The notes beneath the pieces are model-generated. The model was not told where the DNA came from and made no database searches. It worked only from the letters and a program-made list of their open reading frames with translations. From Gammaproteobacteria bacterium (GTDB taxonomy: Bacteria; Pseudomonadota; Gammaproteobacteria; Burkholderiales; Burkholderiaceae_B): a DNA stretch of 64,000 nucleotides. Below are positions 36,663 through 45,188 of the stretch, in pieces. The stretch spans positions 1 to 64,000 of the forward strand of contig JAURJT010000057.1 of the NCBI GenBank assembly GCA_030832095.1, given 5' to 3'. The stretch's first letter is position 1. Each line of letters starts with the position of its first letter. The translations under genes and the position numbers were made by a program.

Positions 36663-37661
36663 ATGTCAAAAAAACTGTCACAACGCGTAGGTAAGCTAGC
36701 GAGCGCCCTTTCAGGTGCTGTGTTGCTGGCGGCCTGCTTCAACACGCCTGCTCTGGCGCAAGCAAACTGGCCCGAGCGCCCCATCAAGCTGATTGTGGGC
36801 TACCCGCCGGGCGGGCCAGTTGATGTAACAGGTCGAACCTTTGCGCGCGTCTTGAGCGAGCAACTCAAGCAGTCAGTGGTGATCGAAAATCGCGCCGGTG
36901 CCAGCGGTATGTTGGGCGCAGACGCGACGGCAAAAGCGACGCCAGACGGCTACACGCTGAACTTTATCGCCAGCCCCACGATGACGATCTCGCCGATCGT
37001 TCAGCGCACGCAACTCTTTGACCCTCGTCAAGATTTCACCATGCTTGGCTCGGTCGTGAATTACACCAATGTGCTGCTGATTGGGCCGCAAATTCCTGCC
37101 AAGAGCGTTGCAGAACTCGTGGCCTTTGCCAAAGCGAATCCAGAAAAAGTGTCTTTCGGTTCTGCAGGGTTTGGGGGCTCAAACCATTTGTCGGCTGAGC
37201 TGTTAGTTCAATCCACCAATGCAACGATGCTGCATGTGCCTTACAAGGGTAACTCGCCTGCCATGATGGATGTCATCAGCGGCAAAATCACCTTTATGTT
37301 TGACATCACAAGCACCGGCAAAGTATTCGTCGATAGTGGTCAGGCTCGCGCCCTCGCTGTGACGTCAAAAGAGCGCAACCCAAGCCTACCTAATGTCCCC
37401 ACAATGATCGAAGCCGGTATCGCTGATTATGAGGTGGTGGGATGGCTCGCCGTCGCTGGCCCTAAAAATCTACCTGCTGCGGTTGTGAGCAAACTGTCGA
37501 ACGCGATTGAGCTTGCCAAGCGAGACCCAGCTTTTCGCAAGTCTGTCGAAGATGGTGGCTACACCATTGACCAAGCAAGCCCCAAAGAGCTTCACCAACG
37601 CATGCTGAGCGAGTACTCCATGTGGGAAGGCGTGATCATCAAAGGCAAGCTTCAACAGTAA
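36663..37661 (+). CDS. Bug/TctC-family periplasmic receptor 4
   Basis: 332 residues from ATG 36663 with a signal peptide ending in PALAQA. A Cys in LLAACFNTPA resembles a weak lipobox but the AxA site just after it is a better fit. Motifs: ERPIKLIVGYPPGGPVDVTGR, IENRAGASGMLG and VPYKGNSPAMMDVISGKITF. It is the second of two tandem receptor genes behind the CoA-transferase genes and precedes the nitronate-monooxygenase-family gene by 50 bp. Confidence 0.93.
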   Translation: MSKKLSQRVGKLASALSGAVLLAACFNTPALAQANWPERPIKLIVGYPPGGPVDVTGRTFARVLSEQLKQSVVIENRAGASGMLGADATAKATPDGYTLNFIASPTMTISPIVQRTQLFDPRQDFTMLGSVVNYTNVLLIGPQIPAKSVAELVAFAKANPEKVSFGSAGFGGSNHLSAELLVQSTNATMLHVPYKGNSPAMMDVISGKITFMFDITSTGKVFVDSGQARALAVTSKERNPSLPNVPTMIEAGIADYEVVGWLAVAGPKNLPAAVVSKLSNAIELAKRDPAFRKSVEDGGYTIDQASPKELHQRMLSEYSMWEGVIIKGKLQQ

Positions 37662-37711
37662 AGGCAAGCCTTTATCGTTACGCCATTTATCGTCATGCTT
37701 AAGGCAGTTTC

Positions 37712-38680
37712 ATGAACACCGTCTCAACGTTGCAACACCTGTTAGCCCAAACGCGTATCCCAGTCATCGGGGCGCCAATGTTTCTAGTTTCGGGTACCGA
37801 CCTTGTGGTCGCCCAGTGCACAGCAGGGGTGATTGGCACATTTCCAACCTTGAATGCTCGCCCCCAAGAAGACCTGCCAACGTGGTTAACCGAAATCAAG
37901 ACCCGTTTAGCAGCCTACAAAGCGCAGCACCCAAGCGCTGTGGTGTCACCGTTTGGCGTAAACCTGATCGTGCACCCCTCCAATCCACGTTGGGAAGGTG
38001 ATCTAGAAATTTGCGCACAGCATGAGGTGCCACTTTTTATTACCTCGCTGCATGCACCCAACACTGTTGTCGCTCGGGTACACCCCTACGGCGGTATTGT
38101 CTTACACGATGTCACCAATGCGCGCCACGCCCGCAAAGCCATCGACGCCGGAGTCGATGGGCTGATCTTGGTGGCGAACGGCGCCGGCGGCCATGCAGGG
38201 ACACTCAATCCGATCGCCTTGGTCAACGAAATTCGTAGTTTTTATAACGGCCCGATTATTCTTTCAGGTTGCATCTCGCACGGCAAAGACATCTTGGCCG
38301 CGCGCGCACTCGGCTGCGATTTTGCTTACCTAGGTACCCGCTTTATCCCCACCACCGAATCGATGGCGCCCGACCGTTATCAAAACATGGTGATCGACGC
38401 TGACGCCGCTGAGATTTTGTACTCGCCCTACTTTACCGGTGTACCCGGTAACTATTTGAAAGCCAGCATCATTGCAGCAGGCATCGAACCCGAAGAGGTC
38501 TTAGCCGCTAAAGTGGGTGGCTCGGTATCGCTCAATAAAGACTTACGCCCCAAAGCCTGGAAAGACATTTGGGGCGCGGGTCAAGGCGTAGGGGCCATCG
38601 ACGCCATCATGTCTGTGCGCGAACTAGTCGATCAACTGAGCGCCGAATACGAGCAAGCCAAACGCGACGTTTTGCGTTAA
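37712..38680 (+). CDS. Nitronate monooxygenase-family FMN protein
   Basis: 322 residues of the 2-nitropropane dioxygenase-like TIM-barrel family. It shows IPVIGAPMFLVSG at the N-terminus, an ANGAGGHAG loop holding the conserved active-site His, and the phosphate-binding segment IILSGCISHGKDILAARALGCDFAYLGTRF. Family members oxidise nitronates or act as flavin-dependent enoyl reductases; FabK is a distant relative. In this CoA-ester setting a reductase or isomerase role is as plausible as nitronate oxidation. It lies downstream of tandem Bug genes and probably shares their transcript. Confidence 0.88.
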   Translation: MNTVSTLQHLLAQTRIPVIGAPMFLVSGTDLVVAQCTAGVIGTFPTLNARPQEDLPTWLTEIKTRLAAYKAQHPSAVVSPFGVNLIVHPSNPRWEGDLEICAQHEVPLFITSLHAPNTVVARVHPYGGIVLHDVTNARHARKAIDAGVDGLILVANGAGGHAGTLNPIALVNEIRSFYNGPIILSGCISHGKDILAARALGCDFAYLGTRFIPTTESMAPDRYQNMVIDADAAEILYSPYFTGVPGNYLKASIIAAGIEPEEVLAAKVGGSVSLNKDLRPKAWKDIWGAGQGVGAIDAIMSVRELVDQLSAEYEQAKRDVLR

Positions 38681-38749
38681 GCATTGCGCTCAACCATCGA
38701 GAGTGGTTAGCCACCTCACGGTGGCAAGCCTCGATCACAACTGCTGAAG

Positions 38750-39745
38750 TCAATCGTCAACCTTGATGTTCGCCGAGCGAATGATCTCGCCCCATTTTTT
38801 AATCTCGTTGGCTAAGAAAGCGCGAAACTCTTCGGGTGTGCCAGGTGCAGGCTCGGCACCTGCGGCCATCAGGGCTTGGGCGGTTTTAGGATCAGACAGC
38901 ACCTTCACCATATCGGCATTCAAACGCACGACCGCAGCGGCTGGTGTCCCGGCCGGGGCAACCACACCAGTCCAAGAGTAGGCTTCGTAGCTCGGCAAGC
39001 CCGCGGAGGCAATCGTAGGCACCCCAGGGAAAAACACCGAAGGCGTAGGATTGCCCACACCCAACGCGCGAATTTTGCCCGATTTGATAAAAGGCAAAGC
39101 TGAAGGGCCATCCGCAAACATTAACTGCACCTGACCACCCACCAAGTCTTGCATGGCGGGCGCACTACCCTTGTAGGGGATGTGTTGCATGGTGGTGCCA
39201 GCCATACTGTTAAATAACTCGCCAGCCAGATGCGTGCCACCGCCTGTACCAGACGAGCTGTACGACAGCTTATTAGGATTAGCTCGTGCGTAGGCAATCA
39301 GCTCTGCGACTGTATTGGCGGGCACGCTTGGATGCACCACCAAGACGATCGGAAAGCGCGCAGCCAACCCGACAGGCACGAAATCTTTTTGAATGTCATA
39401 GCTTAAATTTGGCTTTAAGCTTGGCAGCACCGCGTGATGAATCGCGGCAAAGAAAAAACTGTAACCATCTGGGGCCGCTTTAGCCGCAGCTTGCGCGCCC
39501 ACAATACCGCCGGCGCCTGCTTTATTTTCGATGGGCGTCGGAACCGACCACAGCTGCGCCAGGGGCTGCGCGGTCAGGCGAGCCGTGGTGTCGACGGGGC
39601 CGCCTGGCGGAAACGGCACGATAAAGGTCACTGCACGCTCTGGCCACTTGTCTTGCGCTTGCGCCACCGCTGCCGTGAGGTTTGCACCAAGCCCAACCGT
39701 CGCGAGCCCCATACACACCGCACGTAAAAATATTTGCTTAAACAT
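38750..39745 (-). CDS. Bug/TctC-family periplasmic receptor 5
   Basis: About 331 residues from ATG 39745, which has AAAGGA five bases upstream; the TTG just before it is not needed. The signal peptide ends around AAVAQAQ. Motifs: ERAVTFIVPFPPGGPVDTTARL, IENKAGAGGIVG and IPYKGSAPAMQDLVGGQVQL. It is convergent with the nitronate-monooxygenase-family gene and divergent from the SDR gene across 237 bp that contain two hairpins. It is the only receptor of the cluster on the minus strand apart from the distant one near miaA. Confidence 0.93.
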   Translation of the reverse strand: MFKQIFLRAVCMGLATVGLGANLTAAVAQAQDKWPERAVTFIVPFPPGGPVDTTARLTAQPLAQLWSVPTPIENKAGAGGIVGAQAAAKAAPDGYSFFFAAIHHAVLPSLKPNLSYDIQKDFVPVGLAARFPIVLVVHPSVPANTVAELIAYARANPNKLSYSSSGTGGGTHLAGELFNSMAGTTMQHIPYKGSAPAMQDLVGGQVQLMFADGPSALPFIKSGKIRALGVGNPTPSVFFPGVPTIASAGLPSYEAYSWTGVVAPAGTPAAAVVRLNADMVKVLSDPKTAQALMAAGAEPAPGTPEEFRAFLANEIKKWGEIIRSANIKVDD

Positions 39746-39898
39746 CAACGTCCTTTTAATTAAGGGTTATCCCTGATTTTTTCATAAAACTTCTTCGCCA
39801 AGCGATGGCCAAGCAATATTCCAAAACACTGAAGTCTCGCATTGTGAATGCTGAACACCGCACACTTTAGATTCACTCTACTATGATGGCTATAGAAT

Positions 39899-39923
39899 AC
39901 CCTGCACAAGGGTTGTTTTTTTT
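39899..39923 (+). terminator. Terminator-like hairpin with T8 upstream of the SDR gene
   Basis: ACCCT-GCACA-AGGGT is followed by TG and eight T residues on the plus strand. No plus-strand gene ends here. A possible -10 TATAGA lies just upstream at 39891-39896, too close for a normal leader. The element may stop antisense transcription arriving from upstream or act as an attenuator for the SDR operon. Confidence 0.5.
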
Positions 39924-39942
39924 GTGACACAAGCAGTGTCAC
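39924..39942. promoter_or_regulatory. Perfect 7-bp inverted repeat, candidate operator
   Basis: GTGACAC-AAGCA-GTGTCAC is a perfect inverted repeat immediately after the T8 tract and 40 bp before the SDR start. It could be an operator for a dimeric regulator or a second RNA hairpin. The half-sites resemble CRP halves but the spacing is five bases too long for a CRP site. Confidence 0.4.
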
Positions 39943-39982
39943 GCAATTAGATCGTGGAAACGATTGAACTGGAGAGCATGAA

Positions 39983-40903
39983 ATGAGTGGAATGTTGGCA
40001 GGTAAAGTCGCTGTTGTGACAGGCGCAGGCGGCGGAATTGGGCGCGGTATTGCGATGGCCATGGCCGCGGCTGGCGCAAAAGTTGTGGTCAACGACATTG
40101 GTGCCACCCTATCAGGCGAAGGCCCCGGCGCCGGCTCAGGCCCCGCACAACAAGTCACCGATATGATCATTGCCGCAGGTGGCCAAGCGGTGCCAAATAC
40201 AGACAGCGTCTCGACACGTGCCAGCGCCAACGGCATCATCGAATCAGCCATCCAGCATTTTGGTCGCATTGATATTGTGGTCAATAACGCCGGTAACTTG
40301 CGTGATCGTCTCTTTCACAAAATGAGCGACGAAGAATGGAGCCAAGTGATCGACGTTCACTTGAATGGCACATTTTTTGTGAGCCGCGCGGCAGCCAATC
40401 ACTTTCGCGAGCAAGAGTCAGGTGCGTTTGTACACATGACCTCAACTTCGGGTTTGATTGGTAACTTGGGGCAAGCCAATTATTCAGCAGCCAAGCTCGG
40501 CATCGCGGCCTTATCAAAATCGATTGCGCTTGACATGCAGCGTTTTAATGTACGTTCAAACTGTATCGCGCCTTTTGCCTGGAGCCGCATGACAAGCTCG
40601 ATTCCAGCTAATACGCCTGAAGAAAAAGCGCGTGTCGAAAAATTGCAAAAAATGGATGCCAACAAAATTGGCCCCATGGCTGTGTACTTATCGAGCCCAG
40701 CCGCAAAAGACGTCACGGGCCAAATCTTTGGTGTGCGCGCCAACGAAATCATGCTCTTTAGCCAGCCACGTCCGATCCGTTCGGTGCACATGAGCACTGG
40801 CTGGACCCCAGAATCGATTGCAGAAATCGCTGCACCCGCGATGCGCCATCACTTCATGGCCTTGGATCGTTCACCTGACGCCATCGACTGGGATCCAATC
40901 TAA
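39983..40903 (+). CDS. SDR-family 3-hydroxyacyl-CoA dehydrogenase, MFE-2-like
   Basis: 306 residues with the classical short-chain dehydrogenase signatures: TGAGGGIG (13-20), NNAG (101-104), and the catalytic set Ser154, Tyr167 and Lys171. The insertion after strand 2 (IGATLSGEGPGAGSG) and the C-terminal extension past residue 250 resemble the dehydrogenase domain of peroxisomal multifunctional enzyme 2, which oxidises (R)-3-hydroxyacyl-CoA. GGAGAG stands six bases upstream; an ATG at 39978 gives only ATG AAA TGA. The next gene encodes a MaoC hydratase, so the two MFE-2 activities are encoded as separate proteins. Confidence 0.92.
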   Translation: MSGMLAGKVAVVTGAGGGIGRGIAMAMAAAGAKVVVNDIGATLSGEGPGAGSGPAQQVTDMIIAAGGQAVPNTDSVSTRASANGIIESAIQHFGRIDIVVNNAGNLRDRLFHKMSDEEWSQVIDVHLNGTFFVSRAAANHFREQESGAFVHMTSTSGLIGNLGQANYSAAKLGIAALSKSIALDMQRFNVRSNCIAPFAWSRMTSSIPANTPEEKARVEKLQKMDANKIGPMAVYLSSPAAKDVTGQIFGVRANEIMLFSQPRPIRSVHMSTGWTPESIAEIAAPAMRHHFMALDRSPDAIDWDPI

Positions 40904-40905
40904 TC

Positions 40906-41760
40906 ATGGATTATCACAATATCAAAAACTGGAAATTTCCAGAGGTTGATCAGACCTATACCGAGAACGACAGTATCTTGTACGCGCTCGGTATAGGCTT
41001 TGGACAAGAGCCCACCAATCCTCAGCAATTGAAATACGTCTACGAAAAAAATATGCAGACGTTTCCCACAATGGCCGTTGTATTGGGATATCCCGGCTTC
41101 TGGATGAAAGATCCAAAAGCTGGTGTGAACTGGGTCAAGCTGGTGCATGGTGAGCAACGTCTGAAGATTCACCGCCCGTTGCCCACCTCTGGGCGCATGA
41201 TCGGTCGCGGTCGCATCACACACGTGATTGACAAAGGTGCCGACAAAGGCGCCTTAGTGTTGTCAGAGCGCACCCTGCAAGATCCAGAAGGCAATCTGTA
41301 CGTGACGATGAACTCGACAACATTCTGCCGAGGCGATGGCGGTTTGAGTCAAAGCGACGATGCGCCAGCTGCGCTGCAAGCTACCCCTGATCGTGCACCA
41401 GACTTGGTGTGCGAACTGCCCACTCTGCCGCAAGCGGCTTTAATCTATCGCCTGTGCGCGGATAACAATCCCTTGCATGCCGATTTAGAGGTCGCCGCAA
41501 ACGCTGGGTTTCCAAGACCGATTTTGCATGGACTGTGCACCTACGGTGTGGCAGCACGTGCGATCGTTCAAGCGGCTTGCAACAACGATGCAACCCGTTT
41601 GACCCAGATGGACACGCGTTTCTCGTCACCGGTGTTTCCGGGCGAGACGCTGGTCTGTGAAATGTGGCGTGAAGGCACTGAGGCAATCAGATTTCGCGCC
41701 AAGGTCAAAGAACGCGACATCATGGTCTTAAGCCATGGCTACGCAGGCATCAAAGCTTAA
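40906..41760 (+). CDS. MaoC-family 2-enoyl-CoA hydratase (hydratase 2-like)
   Basis: 284 residues with tandem hot-dog domains as in hydratase 2 of multifunctional enzyme 2. The active-site helix reads YRLCADNNPLHAD, with catalytic Asp186 and His191; the usual Ser-Gly before the Asp is Cys-Ala here. FPRPILHGLCTYG follows as in the family. It would hydrate trans-2-enoyl-CoA to (R)-3-hydroxyacyl-CoA, the substrate of the SDR encoded two bases upstream. The C-terminal RFRAKVKERDIMVLSHGYA closes the second hot-dog. Confidence 0.92.
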   Translation: MDYHNIKNWKFPEVDQTYTENDSILYALGIGFGQEPTNPQQLKYVYEKNMQTFPTMAVVLGYPGFWMKDPKAGVNWVKLVHGEQRLKIHRPLPTSGRMIGRGRITHVIDKGADKGALVLSERTLQDPEGNLYVTMNSTTFCRGDGGLSQSDDAPAALQATPDRAPDLVCELPTLPQAALIYRLCADNNPLHADLEVAANAGFPRPILHGLCTYGVAARAIVQAACNNDATRLTQMDTRFSSPVFPGETLVCEMWREGTEAIRFRAKVKERDIMVLSHGYAGIKA

Positions 41761-41790
41761 ACGCGTATCAACTTTACCAAGCAGCAATCT

Positions 41791-43017
41791 ATGACACAGA
41801 GTCAAAGCAGCACAACGGCCGGGTTACCACGACTCGCGCCGTTAACAGGTATCCGCGTACTCGATTTATCGCGGGTCTTAGCCGGCCCGTTTTGTACGCA
41901 AAATCTGGCCGACCTAGGTGCCGATGTCATTAAGGTTGAGCGACCCAAGCTTGGCGATGACACTCGTGCCTGGGCGCCACCCTATTTAAAAGATGCCGAC
42001 GGTAACGATACGGCCGAAGCGGCCTACTATCTAAGCACCAATCGCAACAAACGCTCGATCGAAATCGATCTGGCTAGCGAGGCGGGCATCAAGCTTGTCA
42101 AAGAGCTAGCCAAGCATTGCGATATTTTGGTTGAGAACTTCAAAGTCGGTGGCTTAAAGCAATATGGCCTTGATTACGAAAGTATGAAAGACGCGTACCC
42201 GAGCCTGATCTATTGCTCGATCACGGGCTTTGGTCAGACGGGCCCGTATGCCGAACGCCCAGGCTACGACTTCATGATCCAGGGCATGGGCGGCCTGATG
42301 AGCATCACAGGCGAGCGCGACGACCTACCCGGGGGTGGCCCCCAAAAAGCGGGTGTTGCCGTGACCGACATCATCACAGGCATGTATGCCTCAGTTGCAA
42401 TTTTGGCCGCGATTCAAGAGCGCACTCGCAGTGGCCTGGGTCAACATCTGGACATCGCCTTACTGGATTGCCACATTGCGATGCTGGCAAATCAAAATCT
42501 AAACTATATGACTTCGGGCGTGAGCCCAACACGCGCGGGCAATGCGCATCAAAACGTCGTGCCCTATCAGGTATTTAAAACGTCTGATGGCTTCATGATC
42601 GTCGCCGTGGGTAACGATTCACAGTTCAGAGCGTTTTGCACGGTGTTGGGCATTACCCACTACGGCACTGACCCAAAGTTTGCCACCAACCACGCCCGCA
42701 TCGTCAACCGTCTTGAACTTATCGCTGTACTTGAACAAATCATGGCGGGCGGTGAACGCGATGACTGGATCGCAAAATTAGAAGCTGTGGGTGTACCTTG
42801 TGGCCCGATTCAAACCATTGATCAGGTCTTTGCACACCCTCAGGTTATTGCGCGCGACATCTGGAAAAATATCCCTCACCCAACAGGGGGCTCAAGCCCA
42901 ACCACAGCTAGCCCCATGAATTTCTCTGCAACGCCGGTTCAGTATCGCCGTGCGGCACCAACCTTGGGGCAACACACCGACGAAGTGTTGAGCGAAATTC
43001 TTGGTATCAAAAAATAA
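41791..43017 (+). CDS. CaiB/BaiF-family CoA-transferase 2
   Basis: 408 residues of a class III CoA-transferase, third in the plus-strand operon with the SDR and MaoC genes. Key segments: RVLDLSRVLAGPFCTQNLADLG, GYDFMIQGMGGLMSITG and the likely catalytic Asp193 in VAVTDIITGMYA. This is close to the succinyl-CoA- or formyl-CoA-dependent type. It differs clearly from CaiB/BaiF 1 (28647-29876), so the two are not recent copies. It probably activates an acid using an endogenous CoA ester. Confidence 0.94.
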   Translation: MTQSQSSTTAGLPRLAPLTGIRVLDLSRVLAGPFCTQNLADLGADVIKVERPKLGDDTRAWAPPYLKDADGNDTAEAAYYLSTNRNKRSIEIDLASEAGIKLVKELAKHCDILVENFKVGGLKQYGLDYESMKDAYPSLIYCSITGFGQTGPYAERPGYDFMIQGMGGLMSITGERDDLPGGGPQKAGVAVTDIITGMYASVAILAAIQERTRSGLGQHLDIALLDCHIAMLANQNLNYMTSGVSPTRAGNAHQNVVPYQVFKTSDGFMIVAVGNDSQFRAFCTVLGITHYGTDPKFATNHARIVNRLELIAVLEQIMAGGERDDWIAKLEAVGVPCGPIQTIDQVFAHPQVIARDIWKNIPHPTGGSSPTTASPMNFSATPVQYRRAAPTLGQHTDEVLSEILGIKK

Positions 43018-43032
43018 AGATATTCACAACAG

Positions 43033-43066
43033 GACAAAGTCTCAATCAGCGCTCTCGTACAGCGTA
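43033..43066 (+). repeat. Partial upstream copy of the hydrolase gene start
   Basis: The 34 bases at 43033-43066 repeat 43101-43134, the first codons of the hydrolase gene after ATG, with 31 of 34 identical (first 18 without mismatch). The copies start 68 bp apart. The upstream copy lacks an ATG in the matching place (GG precedes GACAAAG), so it is a non-coding relic or a regulatory duplication. Confidence 0.85.
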
Positions 43067-43098
43067 CCTGCTGTTTTCTGTATAAAGCCACTCACACT

Positions 43099-43881
43099 AT
43101 GACAAAGTCTCAATCAGCTATCTCCTACAGCGTGACGGGTGCCGGCGAGAATCTTTTACTCGTGCACGGCGGCACGGGTTCGCGTAAGCACTGGATCCGC
43201 AATACGGTTGCACTGGCTGAGCACTACCGTGTTTGGGCGATTGATCTGCCAGGTTTTGGTGAATCGCCCGATCTCCCCCCAGGTGTGGCTTCAGAGCAAT
43301 ACATTGACTATGTCTACGAGCAGCTTCAGGCATTGCCGTTCACGCACGAGCCTTTTTTACTTGGCGCGTTTTCGTTTGGCTCGGTGGTTTCTAGCGGCTT
43401 AGCCATTAAGTTTGGCGAGCGAATAAAAAAGATGAGCATCATTGGCCCAGCAGGCTTTGGCATTAAGCGTGCAATACCAATCGACACGCGCAGTATGCGT
43501 AGCGCAGGTAACTCGATTGAGGCGCAAAACGAGGTGATGCGTCACAACCTCAAAGCCATCATGTTGTACTACCCAGACTCGATCACCGACGAGATGCTCG
43601 CCATGCATCGGGTGCACATCAATGAGACGCGTTTTGATAGCCGCCCGTTAAGCCTAAGCCCGCTGCTACTCGCCAACCTTAAACAGGTGAGTTGCCCACT
43701 GCAAATCCTGTGGGGTGAACATGATCAGTACGCACACCCGAAGCTTGATGAGCGCATGCAACTGACACAACACACGCTGCCTACCGCACGCCTCGCGAAG
43801 ATCGAACGCGCCGGGCACTGGGCTCAGTATGAAAATGCTGAGGACACCAATCACGCAATGTTAGATTTTTTTAAAAGTTAA
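43099..43881 (+). CDS. Alpha/beta hydrolase
   Basis: 260 residues of the alpha/beta hydrolase fold. The oxyanion-hole motif is LVHGGTGSRKHW, the nucleophile elbow is GAFSFGS with Ser92 (Ala takes the first Gly place), the acid is Asp209 in WGEHDQYAH and the base His240 in ERAGHWAQYE. The pattern resembles C-C bond hydrolases of ring-cleavage pathways, thioesterases and lactonases; the specific reaction cannot be told. No signal peptide, so it acts in the cytoplasm. It follows CaiB/BaiF 2 after 81 bp that contain a partial copy of its own 5' end. Confidence 0.88.
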   Translation: MTKSQSAISYSVTGAGENLLLVHGGTGSRKHWIRNTVALAEHYRVWAIDLPGFGESPDLPPGVASEQYIDYVYEQLQALPFTHEPFLLGAFSFGSVVSSGLAIKFGERIKKMSIIGPAGFGIKRAIPIDTRSMRSAGNSIEAQNEVMRHNLKAIMLYYPDSITDEMLAMHRVHINETRFDSRPLSLSPLLLANLKQVSCPLQILWGEHDQYAHPKLDERMQLTQHTLPTARLAKIERAGHWAQYENAEDTNHAMLDFFKS

Positions 43882-43927
43882 GGTTCGCACCACACACCGT
43901 TGGTGTTACCTCGACGCTTAACCTGTT

Positions 43928-45076
43928 TTAAGCATTCAAAATAACGTGCCGCGCGATCTGCAAGCGCTGCATCTCAGAGGTGCCTTCACCAATACGAAAC
44001 GCTCGTACGTCGCGATAAAACCGTTCAACGGGTAAATCTGCCATGTAACCGGCACCACCAAATATCTGCATCGCCTTATCAGCGACACGCCCTGCCATTT
44101 CGCTAGCATACAGCTTCGCACGCGAGGCGGCGATACGAAACTCAACGCTGCCCTGATCGGCTAAATAAGCGGCCTTTTGGGTCAATAAGCGCGCCGCATC
44201 TAACTCAACATCGTTATCAGCCAACATAAACTGAATCGCCTGATGCTCAGACAGCGCAGCGCCAAACGTTTTGCGCTGGCGTACGTGGGGCAACACTAAA
44301 TCGGTGAGGGCTTGCGCGATCCCCACGCACTTGCACGCCACCATCAAGCGATCGTTATTAATGGTCGCCATCATGGTTAAAAAACCTTGACCCGGCTGCC
44401 CCAGCACATGGGTCTCAGCAACAAAGCAGTCGTCAAGCGCCAACTCTGATAAGGGATGACCATGCCAGCCCATTTTGCGAAAACGCCTGAGAGTCTTCCA
44501 GCCAGGATTATTTCGCTCAATCACAAAAGTTGTGAACCGAGACTTCAGCGGCGCAAGCTTGTCAGTCACGGCCAATACAATTAAATAATCCGCGTGTTCG
44601 GCTGCTGAGATAAAGTGCTTCGTGCCGTTCAAACGCCAGCCACCAGGCACGCGCTCAGCGCGCGTGGTAACCGCCGACAGATCAGAACCTGCGGCCGGTT
44701 CGGTTAAGGCATACGCAATTGTCGTTTGAGCGTGCATCAAGGGTTTCACCAGCCACTCACGCTGGTCAGCGTTGGCCGCTCGCAACGACCCCGGCAGATG
44801 CCCAAAGGCCTCAGCCAGAGGCATGGTGGTATGCCCAAGTGCTTCATCGATGAGGCACTGTGCCTCGACGCTTAAATCGGGCCCGCCTAACGCGGCGGGC
44901 ATGTTGTAACCAAACAGACCCAAAGCGATCACTTCTTGCTTTAAAGCATGAATCACCGCCGGATGAATCTCATCGGCTGCGTCAATGCCTGCCTCAAGCG
45001 GTGCGAGCCGGTCTTGAATAAAGCGTCGCACCGTGTCTGCGATCAGTTTATTCTCGCTGCTAATTTCGAAATCCAT
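43928..45076 (-). CDS. Acyl-CoA dehydrogenase 3
   Basis: 382 residues of a canonical homomeric acyl-CoA dehydrogenase. It has LTEPAAGSDLSAVTTRA (125-141), KTFGAALSEHQAIQFMLAD and QIFGGAGYMADLPVERFYRD, and unlike the other pair keeps the usual base Glu364 in RIGEGTSEMQR. It oxidises an acyl-CoA to the 2-enoyl-CoA with FAD. It is convergent with the hydrolase gene (46 bp) and divergent from acyl-CoA ligase 1 (112 bp), a pair that may share a regulatory region. Confidence 0.94.
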   Translation of the reverse strand: MDFEISSENKLIADTVRRFIQDRLAPLEAGIDAADEIHPAVIHALKQEVIALGLFGYNMPAALGGPDLSVEAQCLIDEALGHTTMPLAEAFGHLPGSLRAANADQREWLVKPLMHAQTTIAYALTEPAAGSDLSAVTTRAERVPGGWRLNGTKHFISAAEHADYLIVLAVTDKLAPLKSRFTTFVIERNNPGWKTLRRFRKMGWHGHPLSELALDDCFVAETHVLGQPGQGFLTMMATINNDRLMVACKCVGIAQALTDLVLPHVRQRKTFGAALSEHQAIQFMLADNDVELDAARLLTQKAAYLADQGSVEFRIAASRAKLYASEMAGRVADKAMQIFGGAGYMADLPVERFYRDVRAFRIGEGTSEMQRLQIARHVILNA

Positions 45077-45188
45077 TTTTTCTCACCAAAAACTGCCTTT
45101 GTGCAGCCACACTGCAAACGGTATCATAAGCTTAGCGCCACTCAGTGCAACGCAACGGTTCACTTCAACACAATAACAAAGGCATCTT

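Noticed and set aside
39924..39942. CRP/FNR-type operator
   Set aside because: The TGTGA and TCAC halves are about 11 bases apart; CRP needs six.
39760..40284. 174-residue minus-strand frame across the SDR start
   Set aside because: It runs through the conserved SDR N-terminus in reverse and through the hairpin region; the translation has no coherent features.
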